Below are positions 18,072 to 26,731 of a DNA stretch of 64,000 nucleotides, one piece after another. A program made the translations under genes and the position numbers. This stretch comes from an uncultured Acidimicrobiales bacterium (lineage in GTDB: Bacteria > Actinomycetota > Acidimicrobiia > Acidimicrobiales > SZUA-35). The stretch is from assembly GCA_937922785.1 (NCBI GenBank), contig CALAJQ010000013.1, positions 1-64,000 on the forward strand, given 5' to 3'. The notes beneath the pieces are model-generated. The model ran no database searches and had not been told where the DNA came from. It saw nothing but the letters and a program-made list of their open reading frames with translations. Every line of letters starts with the position of its first letter. Positions within the stretch are counted from its first letter, which is position 1.

Positions 18072-19292
18072 CTAGCTGCGCAGAACCTTCCATGTGATCG
18101 AGCAGTTCAGTAGATAGTTGCCCACTGTTGCGATCAACACCCCGCCAATAAGGCTTAGGAGGTCCCAAAGCAGGGTGTCTGGCGTTCTCTGAGCGAGGTA
18201 GGACTGAACGCCGTTAGCTACTATCAGCCCGTATCCGGCCACGAGGTGGAACTTGATCAGGCCGCTTATGACGCTGGGGCCGCGATGGCGATATGGCGCG
18301 AACGTGAAGACGTTGTTGAATCCGTAGTTTGAGATGATCGAAACTTCTAGAGCAATGATCGCCGCAGCCGACACTCCGATAGCGGTACCGGCGGCTTCAA
18401 TGCTTAGGCGGATCATCAGGCCAAGAATGCCCACTAGCGCATACGCGCTGAATGTTGCTGTGACAAACCGGCCGAACGAGAGTTCCATCAGCGCGAGCAG
18501 GTATGAGGCTGCCACCGAGCTTGTCAGTTTTGTTGTGCCGTGGATGCGATCTCGGAACGTGTAGCCGACTTCAGCAACTTGAGGTTTTGGACCATTGGCT
18601 AAGAACTCAAGAAGAATCTTGAATCCCCGAGGATTCACCGAAGCCACTACCGACTCATACCGCTCGCGACTAAGTACAAAGAAACCAGACATCGGGTCTG
18701 CGACACTGACACCAAGCATGGTTCTCGCCAGCTGAGCGCCACCCCAACTGATAAAGCGACGGTGCGGCGCGAAGTTGCCGTAGCTTCCACCGTCGACTTC
18801 ACGAGAACCAACAGCCATATCTGCATCACCTTGGCTGACGAGGTTGATGAGTTCTGGCAGGATGCGTTCGTCGTGCTGGAGGTCGGCATCAAGAACCGCA
18901 AGGGTTTCGCCTTGGCCGATTGCGAAACCGGCCATGACGGCAGATGAAAGCCCTCGAGTGTCCATTCGTCGGATGACCTTGATGTGGCGGTTCTCCTCGG
19001 CCAGCTCCTGGCCAACCTTCCAAGTCTCATCGGGGGAGTTGTCGTCGACGACTATGAGCTCGTAGGGGATCTTGTTAAGAACATTCTCTAGTCGGCGGAC
19101 CAGAACTGGCAGGTTGCTTGCCTCGTTGAACGTCGGGATAACAACTGAAACGACAGGGCGGCCAGGAACCCGATCTTGAGCTCGGCGTCCGCTACCGCTG
19201 CGGACCTTGCGCGAAGTACCTTGGCCTGCGGTAGGCGCAGCTGTTGGAGGGTTAGGAGCCACCCCTATCAATCGGCTCGAAACCTTCAGCAA
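18072..19292 (-). CDS. Glycosyltransferase 2 (dolichol-phosphate-mannose synthase-like) fused to GtrA-like membrane domain
   Basis: The N-terminal GT-A domain (about residues 45-270) has VVSVVIPTFNEASNLPVLV, ELIVVDDNSPDETW, VLDADLQHDE with the DXD-type metal site, and RDRIHGTTKL. These are the hallmarks of polyprenyl-phosphate mannose/glucose synthases. The C-terminal about 130 residues hold four hydrophobic helices with SIISNYGFNNVFTF and GNYLLNCSITWKVL, the GtrA pattern. Fusions of this kind make and perhaps flip a polyprenyl-phosphate sugar for extracytoplasmic glycosylation. TTG at 19292 is the longest start; a basic, low-complexity N-terminus makes the true start uncertain. Confidence 0.88.
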   Translation of the reverse strand: MLKVSSRLIGVAPNPPTAAPTAGQGTSRKVRSGSGRRAQDRVPGRPVVSVVIPTFNEASNLPVLVRRLENVLNKIPYELIVVDDNSPDETWKVGQELAEENRHIKVIRRMDTRGLSSAVMAGFAIGQGETLAVLDADLQHDERILPELINLVSQGDADMAVGSREVDGGSYGNFAPHRRFISWGGAQLARTMLGVSVADPMSGFFVLSRERYESVVASVNPRGFKILLEFLANGPKPQVAEVGYTFRDRIHGTTKLTSSVAASYLLALMELSFGRFVTATFSAYALVGILGLMIRLSIEAAGTAIGVSAAAIIALEVSIISNYGFNNVFTFAPYRHRGPSVISGLIKFHLVAGYGLIVANGVQSYLAQRTPDTLLWDLLSLIGGVLIATVGNYLLNCSITWKVLRS

Positions 19293-19372
19293 TAAGGGTC
19301 AGGAGGCTGCCGTCTACATAATGAGTTCTACGGCTCATTTCACCCGAAAACCGGGTTCCTAGACCGCAGTGT

Positions 19373-20098
19373 TTAGGGCCTGGTGGCGGTAATCAGCTGA
19401 GTTATTCCCGTTGTTAGCTGAGCATGGGTTACTTCGGTCAGACCAGCGGCCTGTACCAGGGCAACAAGCTCCGGCGGCTCAGGCAGGTAGCTGACAGACT
19501 TTGGTAGGTAGGCGTAGGCCTTTGCATCACTAAGCAACGCACCCACTTTGGGAACGACCTTATTGAAGTAGAACTGATGACCGGCTCGCAGTACTGGGTT
19601 TGCGGGCTTGGAAACGTCAAGCAGCCCGATGCGGCCACCTGGCTTAACGACCCGGTGAAGTTCGGCAAAGAATGGCTCCAAAGACACAAGGTTCCGTAGC
19701 GCAAAACCACAAACCGCGGCGTCCACAGAGTTGTCAGCGATCGGAAGCTTCAACAGGTCGCCCTGAACTAGGGGATCCGAACACCGAGCCGATGCGAGCA
19801 TCCCATAAGAAAGATCTATGGCTACTGGTTTGTGGCCAATCTTTGAAAGCTCAACACAAAAGTCTCCAGTGCCGGCAGCGAGATCGAGCACCACTGAACC
19901 TGGCTTCAGTTTTAGATCCTTAATGGTTCGCTTACGCCATCGCACGTCAAGCCGCATTGTCATAAGCCGGTTGACCATGTCATAACGGGGGGCAATCGTG
20001 TCAAACATCGATTGCACCGCCGCCCGTTTCTCGTCGCCAGTCGGCAGCTCTTCGGTCGATGCGTTAGGCATCAAGAGATCATAGGTTCCCCGAGGCAT
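19373..20098 (-). CDS. menG: Demethylmenaquinone methyltransferase (MenG/UbiE)
   Basis: SAM-dependent methyltransferase for the last step of menaquinone synthesis. The core reads RAAVQSMFDTIAPRYDMVNR (UbiE entry motif), VVLDLAAGTGDFCVELS (SAM motif I), VDAAVCGFALRNL and HRVVKPGGRIGLLDVSKP, followed by the family's FYFNKVVPKVGALLSD and AYAYLPKSV. About 241 aa from the ATG at 20098; an ATG nine codons later (20071) is also reasonable, whereas the open frame back to 20215 encodes an unlikely Cys-rich extension. Quinone type cannot be proven, but an actinobacterium implies menaquinone. It diverges from 20342, and the palindrome at 20267-20314 lies in between. Confidence 0.93.
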   Translation of the reverse strand: MPRGTYDLLMPNASTEELPTGDEKRAAVQSMFDTIAPRYDMVNRLMTMRLDVRWRKRTIKDLKLKPGSVVLDLAAGTGDFCVELSKIGHKPVAIDLSYGMLASARCSDPLVQGDLLKLPIADNSVDAAVCGFALRNLVSLEPFFAELHRVVKPGGRIGLLDVSKPANPVLRAGHQFYFNKVVPKVGALLSDAKAYAYLPKSVSYLPEPPELVALVQAAGLTEVTHAQLTTGITQLITATRP

Positions 20099-20221
20099 AG
20101 TCAGCTGACCGAGGCTCTGAGACCGAAATAAAGTTTCAGTGACAAGCGCGTACCACGGTGCTACCCTTACGCCGTCAGTGTCACTGTGCTTTTGGCGGGC
20201 GCAACACACATACATAAGGTC

Positions 20222-20260
20222 TGCTGGTCCCGGGACTGCCGCCGCCCCCCGGGGCCAGCA
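20222..20260. repeat. GC-rich inverted repeat next to the 48-bp palindrome
   Basis: Arms 20222-20234 and 20248-20260 are 13 bp each with one G-T-type mismatch and enclose a GC-rich loop. No T-run follows in either direction. It stands between divergent genes, immediately beside the perfect palindrome. Confidence 0.6.
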
Positions 20261-20266
20261 ATCATG

Positions 20267-20314
20267 TTCTGTCAGAGGTTTATCGGGCTATAGCCCGATA
20301 AACCTCTGACAGAA
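20267..20314. repeat. Perfect 48-bp palindrome (24-bp arms, no loop)
   Basis: Arms 20267-20290 and 20291-20314 are exact reverse complements with no spacer; the symmetry breaks at 20266/20315. It lies between the starts of menG (minus) and a small membrane-protein gene (plus, 20342), so it is not a simple convergent-gene terminator. As RNA it would form a very stable hairpin in the leader of either transcript. Confidence 0.95.
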
Positions 20315-20341
20315 GCAGGTTTGACCCATACTGGTGGTCTC

Positions 20342-20734
20342 ATGAATCAGTTCACTAATCCCTCACACCCAAGAACGTTGTCCGCTGCGGTCATCTTCGG
20401 GTACTTCCAGGGGGTCTTCAGCTTGCTTCGAATCGGCGGCGGATGGCTTGGCATGCTTACTCTGGCTGCTGGGTTCGGGCTCTTGGGCGGAGCGTTCCTG
20501 ACCGCCAACAACCGCAAAGCGGGTCACACGTTGTTGTCAGTTTGCGCAGGCCTTGGTGCATTCTTGTCCGCCTGGGTGCTGCTTCTGGCCATCGGTCGCT
20601 TTGGCGACGGCTCGGCCCTGTCTTGGCTGAACCTAATGCTTCGCGTCTGCATCGAAGCGGTCTTCCCGGTCACGCTATTTGTGGCCGCGGTGCATCCTCA
20701 GTCTCGAAACTGGGTGAAGTCCTTTTTCGAGTAA
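20342..20734 (+). CDS. Small four-helix membrane protein of unknown function
   Basis: 130 aa from the ATG at 20342; the open frame extends seven codons upstream (20321) but the internal ATG fits better with a helix-rich protein of this size. Four hydrophobic stretches can be read (about residues 18-35, 40-57, 66-88 and 100-118), with short polar loops and a basic C-terminus. No catalytic motif or known family was recognised. It diverges from menG and converges on rlmN with 26 nt in between. The coding pattern (codon choice, sensible hydropathy) supports a real gene. Confidence 0.65.
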   Translation: MNQFTNPSHPRTLSAAVIFGYFQGVFSLLRIGGGWLGMLTLAAGFGLLGGAFLTANNRKAGHTLLSVCAGLGAFLSAWVLLLAIGRFGDGSALSWLNLMLRVCIEAVFPVTLFVAAVHPQSRNWVKSFFE

Positions 20735-20760
20735 GAACTCTGGATTGGGCTGGGTTGGCC

Positions 20761-21774
20761 TTATCGCTCGTTCGCTGCGCTCAGTTGTCCACAAGCGGCA
20801 TCAATATCGGTGCCCCTGTTGGCTCTAACCGTTACGTTGACGCCGTGGTCTCCCAGCGCTTTTGCAAATGCTGCGATCCGTTCGGGCGGAGTTCCAACGG
20901 TTGGGTATCCCGGGGTTGGGTTCAGTGGAATCAGGTTCACGTGAGCCGACGCCGCTTTGGCAACCTTGGCCAACTCAGCGATGTCTGAATCCTTGTCATT
21001 TACCCCATCGATCATGGCCCATTCGAACGAGACTCGACGTCCGGTCTTGGCTCGAAAGTTCTGACTGGCTTCGATGAGCGCAGAGATTGGGTGTCGCTTG
21101 TTGATCGGCACCATCTCGGTTCGTTCAGCGTCGTTGGCTGAGTGCAAACTAACTGCCAGTCCCACTTGGAGCCCTTCTTCGGCGAAGCGGTTCATCTGAG
21201 GAACAAGCCCGACAGTTGAGACGGTGATCCGACGAGCGCCTATCTCAAAGTCGTCGATGATCCGGTGCAGCGAGCTAATCAGCGGCCCGTAGTTGGCCAT
21301 GGGCTCACCCATGCCCATATAAACCACATTCGACAGTCGGCGTGGTTGCGCAGCAGCCCGAGCCTGAACGACTTGCTCCAAGATCTCGCCGGTTGTTAGA
21401 TGACGAGTAAAGCCGGCTTGGCCTGTGGCGCAGAAGTCACACGCCATAGCGCAGCCGGCCTGTGAAGAAATACAGACTGTTGCCCGTTCGGCGTAAAGCA
21501 TCAGAACGGTCTCGATACGAGCCCCATCTGGAAGTTCCCATAGCCACTTGATTGTGTTGCCGTCAGCTGAAGTCTGGCGTTGAACCTCGGTCAGCGCTGG
21601 TTGGAAATGTTCGGCCAACTTGGAGCGCAGCTTGATCGGAAGTGAGCTGATCGTTTCAGGCGGCTGCCCTTCGTGGTGCAGGCCATGCCAAAGCTGATCG
21701 ATTCGATATCGAGGCTCCGACGACAGCAGATCAGCAATTTCTTCCTTGTTGAGATCCCACGGGCTGCTACTCAT
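20761..21774 (-). CDS. rlmN: 23S rRNA (adenine-2503-C2)-methyltransferase RlmN
   Basis: Radical-SAM dual-specificity methyltransferase for A2503 of 23S rRNA and A37 of some tRNAs. The 337-aa protein has the radical-SAM cluster motif CAMACDFCATG (Cys108, Cys112, Cys115), the family stretches VYMGMGEPMANYGP and RRITVSTVGLVPQM, and the ending GVNVTVRANRGTDIDAACGQL with the conserved second-site Cys. Length is normal. Its ATG overlaps the mshD stop by 4 nt, so the two are translationally coupled. Confidence 0.96.
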   Translation of the reverse strand: MSSSPWDLNKEEIADLLSSEPRYRIDQLWHGLHHEGQPPETISSLPIKLRSKLAEHFQPALTEVQRQTSADGNTIKWLWELPDGARIETVLMLYAERATVCISSQAGCAMACDFCATGQAGFTRHLTTGEILEQVVQARAAAQPRRLSNVVYMGMGEPMANYGPLISSLHRIIDDFEIGARRITVSTVGLVPQMNRFAEEGLQVGLAVSLHSANDAERTEMVPINKRHPISALIEASQNFRAKTGRRVSFEWAMIDGVNDKDSDIAELAKVAKAASAHVNLIPLNPTPGYPTVGTPPERIAAFAKALGDHGVNVTVRANRGTDIDAACGQLSAANER

Positions 21775-22652
21775 GTGCCCATGCCTTGTGTGTCTGTCGC
21801 TTCGCTCCAGGCTCGGTAAGTGGCAAACACCGAGAAGCCCAGCCGCTCGTAGGTAGCCACTGCGGGGGAGTTGTTAGCTTCCACATAGAGCATTGCGGTG
21901 ACCAAACCCTGTTGAGCTAGCCAACTCAGACCAGCTGCGGTCATCGGAACACCAAGCTTTCGGCCGTGATGGCTGGGGGCGAGTCCAATTACGTAGATTT
22001 CGCCTAGATCAGTCAAAGGGGCTCGGCGATGGATCTTTGTCCAGCAGAATCCGGCTAGCACGTCGTCATCGAAGAACAGTCTGAATCCATTGGAGTCAAA
22101 CCAGGGTTCTTGCATTCGTTCGTTGAGATCGGCTTGTGTGTAGGTGCCTTGGTCTGGGTGGCCGGCGAAGCTTGAGTTGTTGACTTCAATCCAAGCGGAG
22201 TCATCAATTCCTGGTCTGAAAGCAACGGTCGGAACGGGGTCTACATCGATCGGTAGAGGGGCCCGCATCTGGAACAGTTCCCGACTCTTGGAGAGGCCTA
22301 ACTTGCTGGCCAGTTCATCGTGATAGGGCTGGGCCGGTCTTCCCCACAACTCTGGTCTCGAGGTAGAGCTTGCCACCGCAGCACCGGCGGCTGCATCCCA
22401 AAGCTCCGGCGCAACCGCTTCGTGGCCAGGAACCACGACTAAGTCGAGCGCAGTGGCCACCCCATCGTCCGGAGTCCCCATGCAGAAACCAATGGGCTCT
22501 TGGCCGTCACAGGCCACAGCGCAGATTTCGCCGACCCCACCGTCAAGCCGGTCGTCGCGGACTTCGTCGCCAAGGGCCGCCTCAAAAACGTGGCGACACT
22601 GACTGAGTACGTCCGGATCGGAGGGTTCCATAAGCTTTACGAGGGGTGACAT
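21771..22652 (-). CDS. mshD: Mycothiol acetyltransferase MshD (tandem GNAT)
   Basis: Catalyses the last step of mycothiol synthesis, acetylating Cys-GlcN-Ins with acetyl-CoA. Two GNAT repeats: a degenerate N-terminal one (to about residue 140) and an active C-terminal one with FAGHPDQGTYT, LAGFCWTKIH, LGEIYVIGLAPSHHGRKLG (acetyl-CoA-binding segment) and LYVEANNSPAVATYERLGF. 293 aa from the ATG at 22652, chosen because a near-perfect GGAGGT lies 6 nt upstream; the ATG four codons earlier sits on top of that site. It marks the organism as a mycothiol-making actinobacterium. Divergent from nth with only about 20-30 nt between starts. Confidence 0.92.
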   Translation of the reverse strand: MSPLVKLMEPSDPDVLSQCRHVFEAALGDEVRDDRLDGGVGEICAVACDGQEPIGFCMGTPDDGVATALDLVVVPGHEAVAPELWDAAAGAAVASSTSRPELWGRPAQPYHDELASKLGLSKSRELFQMRAPLPIDVDPVPTVAFRPGIDDSAWIEVNNSSFAGHPDQGTYTQADLNERMQEPWFDSNGFRLFFDDDVLAGFCWTKIHRRAPLTDLGEIYVIGLAPSHHGRKLGVPMTAAGLSWLAQQGLVTAMLYVEANNSPAVATYERLGFSVFATYRAWSEATDTQGMGT

Positions 22653-22672
22653 AGCTACCTCCACTCTAGGGT

Positions 22673-23320
22673 GTGAGTTCTATGGCTAAGCCTCGAACCC
22701 CAAAGGGTCGCGCCCGGAGAACGCACGAACTATTGGCCTTGGAGTATCCCGAAGCCGAATGCGAGCTGACCCACGAGAACCCCTTCCAGCTTCTGATAGC
22801 GACGATTCTGTCGGCTCAGGCCACCGACGTTGGGGTCAACAAGGTGACCCCAGGGCTGTTTGCCCGGTTCCCTGATGCCGAATCCCTAGCTGTGGCGAAT
22901 CCTGAAGAGGTGGAGAAACTGATTGGTTCGCTTGGCCTGTTTCGCAACAAAACAAAAAGCGTGATCAAGTGCGCCAACCAGTTGGTTGACAACCATGGCG
23001 GCGAGGTGCCCCACAAGATGAAGGACCTCGTGGCGCTGGCCGGAGTTGGAAGAAAGACGGCCAACGTCGTGCGGTCGGTGGCGCTGGGCGAGCCTGGCCT
23101 CCCGGTGGACACCCACGTGTTGCGGCTGACGAGCCTGTTGAAGATTGCCGAAGAGACCGATCCTGTAAAGGTTGAGCTGGAATTGAACCCGATGATTCCT
23201 GCCGCCGAGCGTGGAGAGTTCAGCCTAAGAATCATCCTTCACGGCCGAAGGGTCTGCATAGCAAGACGCCCCAAGTGTGATGAGTGCGTACTGAACACCT
23301 TCTGCCCCAGCCGTAGCTAG
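22673..23320 (+). CDS. nth: Endonuclease III (DNA glycosylase/AP lyase)
   Basis: Base-excision repair enzyme for oxidised pyrimidines. 215 aa with the helix-hairpin-helix LVALAGVGRKTANVV containing the catalytic Lys, the catalytic Asp in LPVDTHVLRL, and the C-terminal iron-sulphur ligands in the pattern C-x6-C-x2-C-x5-C (CIARRPKCDECVLNTFC). The longest start is GTG at 22673; an ATG three codons later (22682) is equally good. Because mshD begins 20 nt away on the other strand, the promoter of each gene must reach into the other. Confidence 0.95.
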   Translation: MSSMAKPRTPKGRARRTHELLALEYPEAECELTHENPFQLLIATILSAQATDVGVNKVTPGLFARFPDAESLAVANPEEVEKLIGSLGLFRNKTKSVIKCANQLVDNHGGEVPHKMKDLVALAGVGRKTANVVRSVALGEPGLPVDTHVLRLTSLLKIAEETDPVKVELELNPMIPAAERGEFSLRIILHGRRVCIARRPKCDECVLNTFCPSRS

Positions 23321-23334
23321 ACGGCAAAAATGAC

Positions 23335-23418
23335 GCTGACGCCCCCGAAGGGGCGCCAGCGGCGCGAAACAGGGCGGCGGATCCCTGTTTCGCTGCTACC
23401 AGGTGGCGGGAACCTGGT
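23335..23418. terminator. Three consecutive hairpins at the nth / 66-aa gene junction, probable bidirectional terminator
   Basis: Inverted repeats follow each other: 23335-23345 with 23350-23360 (11 bp, one G-T mismatch), 23364-23374 with 23383-23393 (11 bp, perfect), and 23398-23404 with 23412-23418 (7 bp, perfect). They begin 14 nt after the nth stop and precede the end of a minus-strand small gene, i.e. they lie between convergent genes. There is no T-run, which is common for actinobacterial terminators. Confidence 0.6.
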
Positions 23419-23505
23419 TCGGTAACAGTAACTGAGGTGTTGTCACGAGTGGGCGATATTCCCCAACAGAATATTCAAATCGTCACTAGGAGCATCTGTC
23501 CAGCA

Positions 23506-23706
23506 CTAGCCGCGGCGCTCTTGGCCACGGAGAGACTTGTTCAAACGCCGCGACGCAGTGCTGAGTTGCCGTTCGACTTCAGTCAGGTCGACCACGATTT
23601 CATCCTCGGAATCGCATTCTCTTCTTATCCGCGCCATGCGGTCCGAGAGATCCTCGAGAGAAGCGGCAATTGAGCGGAGTTGGGGGATGTCCGAGGGCAC
23701 TGCCAC
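23506..23706 (-). CDS. Small coiled-coil protein of unknown function (66 aa)
   Basis: The frame reads IPQLRSIAASLEDLSDRMAR, an acidic turn and then EIVVDLTEVERQLSTASRRL with a basic end; heptad-like leucines and charged residues suggest two short helices that pack together. Start would be GTG at 23706 or 23700; no ribosome site stands out. The opposite-strand frames across this stretch are much less protein-like. It diverges from hisD (start about 23761). Function unknown; existence is moderately supported by composition only. Confidence 0.5.
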   Translation of the reverse strand: MAVPSDIPQLRSIAASLEDLSDRMARIRRECDSEDEIVVDLTEVERQLSTASRRLNKSLRGQERRG

Positions 23707-23760
23707 ACGGTATCGAAATTCGGTTCTCAGCCACCGGCCAGAGCCTGTACCGTCTACCAG

Positions 23761-25059
23761 GTGTTAAACCGACTCGATCTGAGGGGACACGGCACTGATG
23801 TTGCCAACCGCTTGCCCCGCCCAACCCTTGATGGCTCTGAACCGGTCGAGGCAGTTCGCGAGATCATTTCTGATGTGCGATCCAAGGGCGACGAAGCCCT
23901 GTTGGAACTTACGGCGAAGTTTGACGGCGTCGAGTTGGCATCGGTTCGGGTTGCTCAAGCTGAGCTTGATGCAGCGTTAGACAACATCAGTTCCGGCTTG
24001 AGAGAGGCACTTGAAGCTTCGGTAGCCAGCGTGGACCTGTTCCACCAGCACCAGTTGCGGGCGCCCGAAGTAATCGATCGAGACGGCGTTGTAATCAATG
24101 CTTACCAGAAGCCGATCCAACGAGCTGGACTGTATGTGCCCGGCGGGCGGGCCGAATATCCGTCAACTGTTGTGATGACGGCGGTGCCAGCCAAAGTTGC
24201 CGGTGTCGGATCGGTGGCGTTGTGTGTGCCGCCGAATCGGACTACCGGCAAAGTTGCCGACTCCGTTCTTGCCGCGGCAAAACTGAGCGGTGTTGACGAG
24301 GTCTACGCCGTCGGCGGCGCCCAGGCAATTGCCGCCATGGCATACGGCACAAAGTCGATCCCGCCGGTTGACGTAATCGCCGGTCCAGGCAATATCTATG
24401 TGGCTCTGGCCAAACAGATGGTTGCGGGCGACGTGGGCGTGGCGGCCGCTTTTGCTGGCCCCTCCGAAGTTGTTGTTGTGGCCGACGAGACGGCGGTGCC
24501 CGAATTTGCCGCTATCGATGTGATGCTGCAGGCCGAGCACGGGCCTGACGGTCTGGCCTGGCTAATTACTTGGGATGAAGCGGTGGCCGACGCTGTCTGT
24601 GAGGCGGGCAATGCCCTTTTGGCAACTGCTGTTCGGGCCGATGAGATCCGGTCGACGCTGGCCGAAGGCGGATACGTTGCCCTAGTCGATGACGAAGCTG
24701 CGGCCTTGGCTGTTGTTGACGCAATCGCTCCCGAACACTTGGAACTGCAGGTTGCCGATGCGGAGTCTCTAGCCGCCCGAGTGAACAATGCCGGGGCAAT
24801 ATTCTGCGGCAACCTCGCGCCGGCTTCGCTTGGCGACTACATCATCGGGCCCAGCCATGTATTGCCAACCTATGGCTCGGCTCGATTCGCCAGTGCTTTA
24901 ACCGTCGGTGACTTCATGAAGGATCATCACGTGGTGACTGTCAACACCGATGGGATTTCGAACTTTGGGCCCCACGTCATAACACTGGCTGAGGCCGAGG
25001 GTCTTGACTCTCACGCTGAATCGATTCGACTGAGAATGAAAGCGGGAGACGGCAAGTGA
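23761..25059 (+). CDS. hisD: Histidinol dehydrogenase
   Basis: Zinc enzyme that performs the last two oxidations of histidine synthesis. The GTG at 23761 gives 432 aa, the usual length; the frame is open further upstream but that part (Cys/Gly-rich) is not HisD-like. Family stretches: YVPGGRAEYPSTVVMTAVPA, YAVGGAQAIAAMAYGT, IAGPGNIYVALAKQ, FAGPSEVVVVADETA, and IDVMLQAEHGPDGLAWL, with late GPSHVLPTYGSARFAS supplying zinc/substrate ligands. First gene of the his operon; it overlaps hisC by 4 nt. Confidence 0.96.
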   Translation: MLNRLDLRGHGTDVANRLPRPTLDGSEPVEAVREIISDVRSKGDEALLELTAKFDGVELASVRVAQAELDAALDNISSGLREALEASVASVDLFHQHQLRAPEVIDRDGVVINAYQKPIQRAGLYVPGGRAEYPSTVVMTAVPAKVAGVGSVALCVPPNRTTGKVADSVLAAAKLSGVDEVYAVGGAQAIAAMAYGTKSIPPVDVIAGPGNIYVALAKQMVAGDVGVAAAFAGPSEVVVVADETAVPEFAAIDVMLQAEHGPDGLAWLITWDEAVADAVCEAGNALLATAVRADEIRSTLAEGGYVALVDDEAAALAVVDAIAPEHLELQVADAESLAARVNNAGAIFCGNLAPASLGDYIIGPSHVLPTYGSARFASALTVGDFMKDHHVVTVNTDGISNFGPHVITLAEAEGLDSHAESIRLRMKAGDGK

Positions 25060-26135
25060 GCTTGCCCAAAGTAAGGCCGGATCTTAGAGCTCTCGAGGGT
25101 TACCACTCACCTCAGGTTTCGGTTGACATCAGACTCAACACGAACGAGGCTCCGGGTTCTCCGCCAGCCGGCTTCGCCGAAGCTGTAGCCCAAGCAGCAC
25201 GAGACACCCAGTGGCACCGATATCCAGACCGGGCGGCCACAAAACTGCGCACTGGAATTGCTCAATTTCATACCGCTGGGGGCCACAACATTGACGCCTC
25301 GCAAGTCTTCTGCGCCAATGGTTCTAACGAAGTGCTTCAAACGATTCTGCTGACCTATGCCGGGCCCGGCGGCACCACTCTCACCTTCGAGCCGACTTAT
25401 GCGCTTCATACCCACATTGCCCGAATGGTCGGGGCCAACCCCGTAGTGGCCGAGCGCGGCGAAGACTTTGCGCTGGATCTGCCAGTTGCCTTGGCCGCAA
25501 TCGCTGAACATAAGCCGGCCGTCACCTTCCTTTGTTCGCCCAACAACCCAACGGGAATGGTCGACTCTCTGGAAACGACCAAGGCCGTGCTTGACGCCGT
25601 CACCGATATCGGGGGCCTACTTGTTGTTGACGAGGCTTACGGCCAGTTCGCGCCGTCAACCGCACTAGATCTGTTGGGCGAAGATGTCCCGATGGTGGTC
25701 AGCCGAACCTACTCAAAGACTTGGGCTATGGCTGGGGCCCGCCTTGGCTATCTGGTCGGGCCATCGGAAGTTGTTAGTGAGCTTGAGAAAGTTGTTCTTC
25801 CATATCACTTGGACGCCCTCAAGCAGGCCGCCGGATCGGCAGCGCTTAACTTTTTGGATGACATGGACCGCCGGGTCTCAATGATCACTGAACAACGCGG
25901 TCGGGTCGAAGCTGGGTTGGCCGAACTGGGAGCGACAGTGTGGCCCTCAGGCGCAAACTTTGTTCTGTTTCGCCCGGCCGACGGCGACGGCGAGCGTGTC
26001 TGGCAAGGGCTGCTTGATCAGTCAATCCTTATTCGTAATACCTCAAGCTGGGATCGCCTTGACGGCTGCCTTCGGGTAACAATCGGCACCCCAGATGAGA
26101 ACACGGCATTTCTCGAAGCAATGAAAGGTCTGTGA
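25056..26135 (+). CDS. hisC: Histidinol-phosphate aminotransferase
   Basis: PLP-dependent fold-type I aminotransferase converting imidazole-acetol phosphate to histidinol phosphate. 359 aa; N-terminal RLNTNEAPGSPPAGF, NPTG motif in CSPNNPTGMVDS, LLVVDEAYGQFAP (Asp/Tyr contacts to PLP), and the Schiff-base lysine in SRTYSKTWAMAGARLGYLVG. The start is GTG at 25056 overlapping the hisD stop (GTGA). The end overlaps hisB in the same way. Confidence 0.96.
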   Translation: MSLPKVRPDLRALEGYHSPQVSVDIRLNTNEAPGSPPAGFAEAVAQAARDTQWHRYPDRAATKLRTGIAQFHTAGGHNIDASQVFCANGSNEVLQTILLTYAGPGGTTLTFEPTYALHTHIARMVGANPVVAERGEDFALDLPVALAAIAEHKPAVTFLCSPNNPTGMVDSLETTKAVLDAVTDIGGLLVVDEAYGQFAPSTALDLLGEDVPMVVSRTYSKTWAMAGARLGYLVGPSEVVSELEKVVLPYHLDALKQAAGSAALNFLDDMDRRVSMITEQRGRVEAGLAELGATVWPSGANFVLFRPADGDGERVWQGLLDQSILIRNTSSWDRLDGCLRVTIGTPDENTAFLEAMKGL

Positions 26136-26731
26136 TGAGCGGAACTCGCACATCTACCCAAGTCCGAAGCACGAAGGAAACCCAGATCGAGATCTCTCTC
26201 GATCTGGATGGAACCGGTCAGACCCAGATAAGCACTGGGCTTCCGTTCTATGACCACATGCTGGATCAGATCGGTCGCCATGGCGGGTTTGACCTGACCA
26301 TTGCCGCCGAGGGCGATCTTCACATCGACTCTCATCACACGGTCGAGGACACTGCAATCGTGCTAGGTGAGGCATTTGCCGAAGCCATCGGCGACAAGAA
26401 GGGCGTTCGCCGATTCGCCAGCGGCCTTTACCCTTTGGACGAGGCTCTTGTGGAGGTAGCGCTGGACCTTTCTGGCAGACCCTACTTTGTTTGGGATGTT
26501 GAAATGCCCGAATCGATCCCGCTGGGCAACCCTCCGTTCGATCCGCAATTGGCCGAGCATGCCATGCAGAGTTTTGCCACCTCGGCTGGAATCACCTTGC
26601 ATGTGAACCTCAAAGCCGGCCGCAATGTACACCACATCATCGAGGCCTCGTTTAAGGGGTTGGCTCGTTGTCTGCGCGACGCTGTGCGTATTGAAAGCTC
26701 TGAGCTTCCTTCAACCAAAGGTGCGTTGTAA
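26132..26731 (+). CDS. hisB: Imidazoleglycerol-phosphate dehydratase
   Basis: Manganese-dependent dehydratase of histidine synthesis; stand-alone form without the N-terminal phosphatase of enterobacteria, 199 aa. Metal ligands are visible in the two signature motifs: HHTVEDTAIVLGEA and VHHIIEASFKGLARCLRDA, plus FYDHMLDQIGRHGGFDL near the N-terminus. GTG at 26132 or ATG at 26135 can start it; both overlap the hisC stop. hisH follows directly after the stop codon. Confidence 0.96.
   Translation: MMSGTRTSTQVRSTKETQIEISLDLDGTGQTQISTGLPFYDHMLDQIGRHGGFDLTIAAEGDLHIDSHHTVEDTAIVLGEAFAEAIGDKKGVRRFASGLYPLDEALVEVALDLSGRPYFVWDVEMPESIPLGNPPFDPQLAEHAMQSFATSAGITLHVNLKAGRNVHHIIEASFKGLARCLRDAVRIESSELPSTKGAL

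Noticed and set aside
23680-23760. N-terminal extension of HisD from an upstream start
   Set aside because: It overlaps the divergent small gene and does not resemble HisD; the GTG at 23761 gives the family length.
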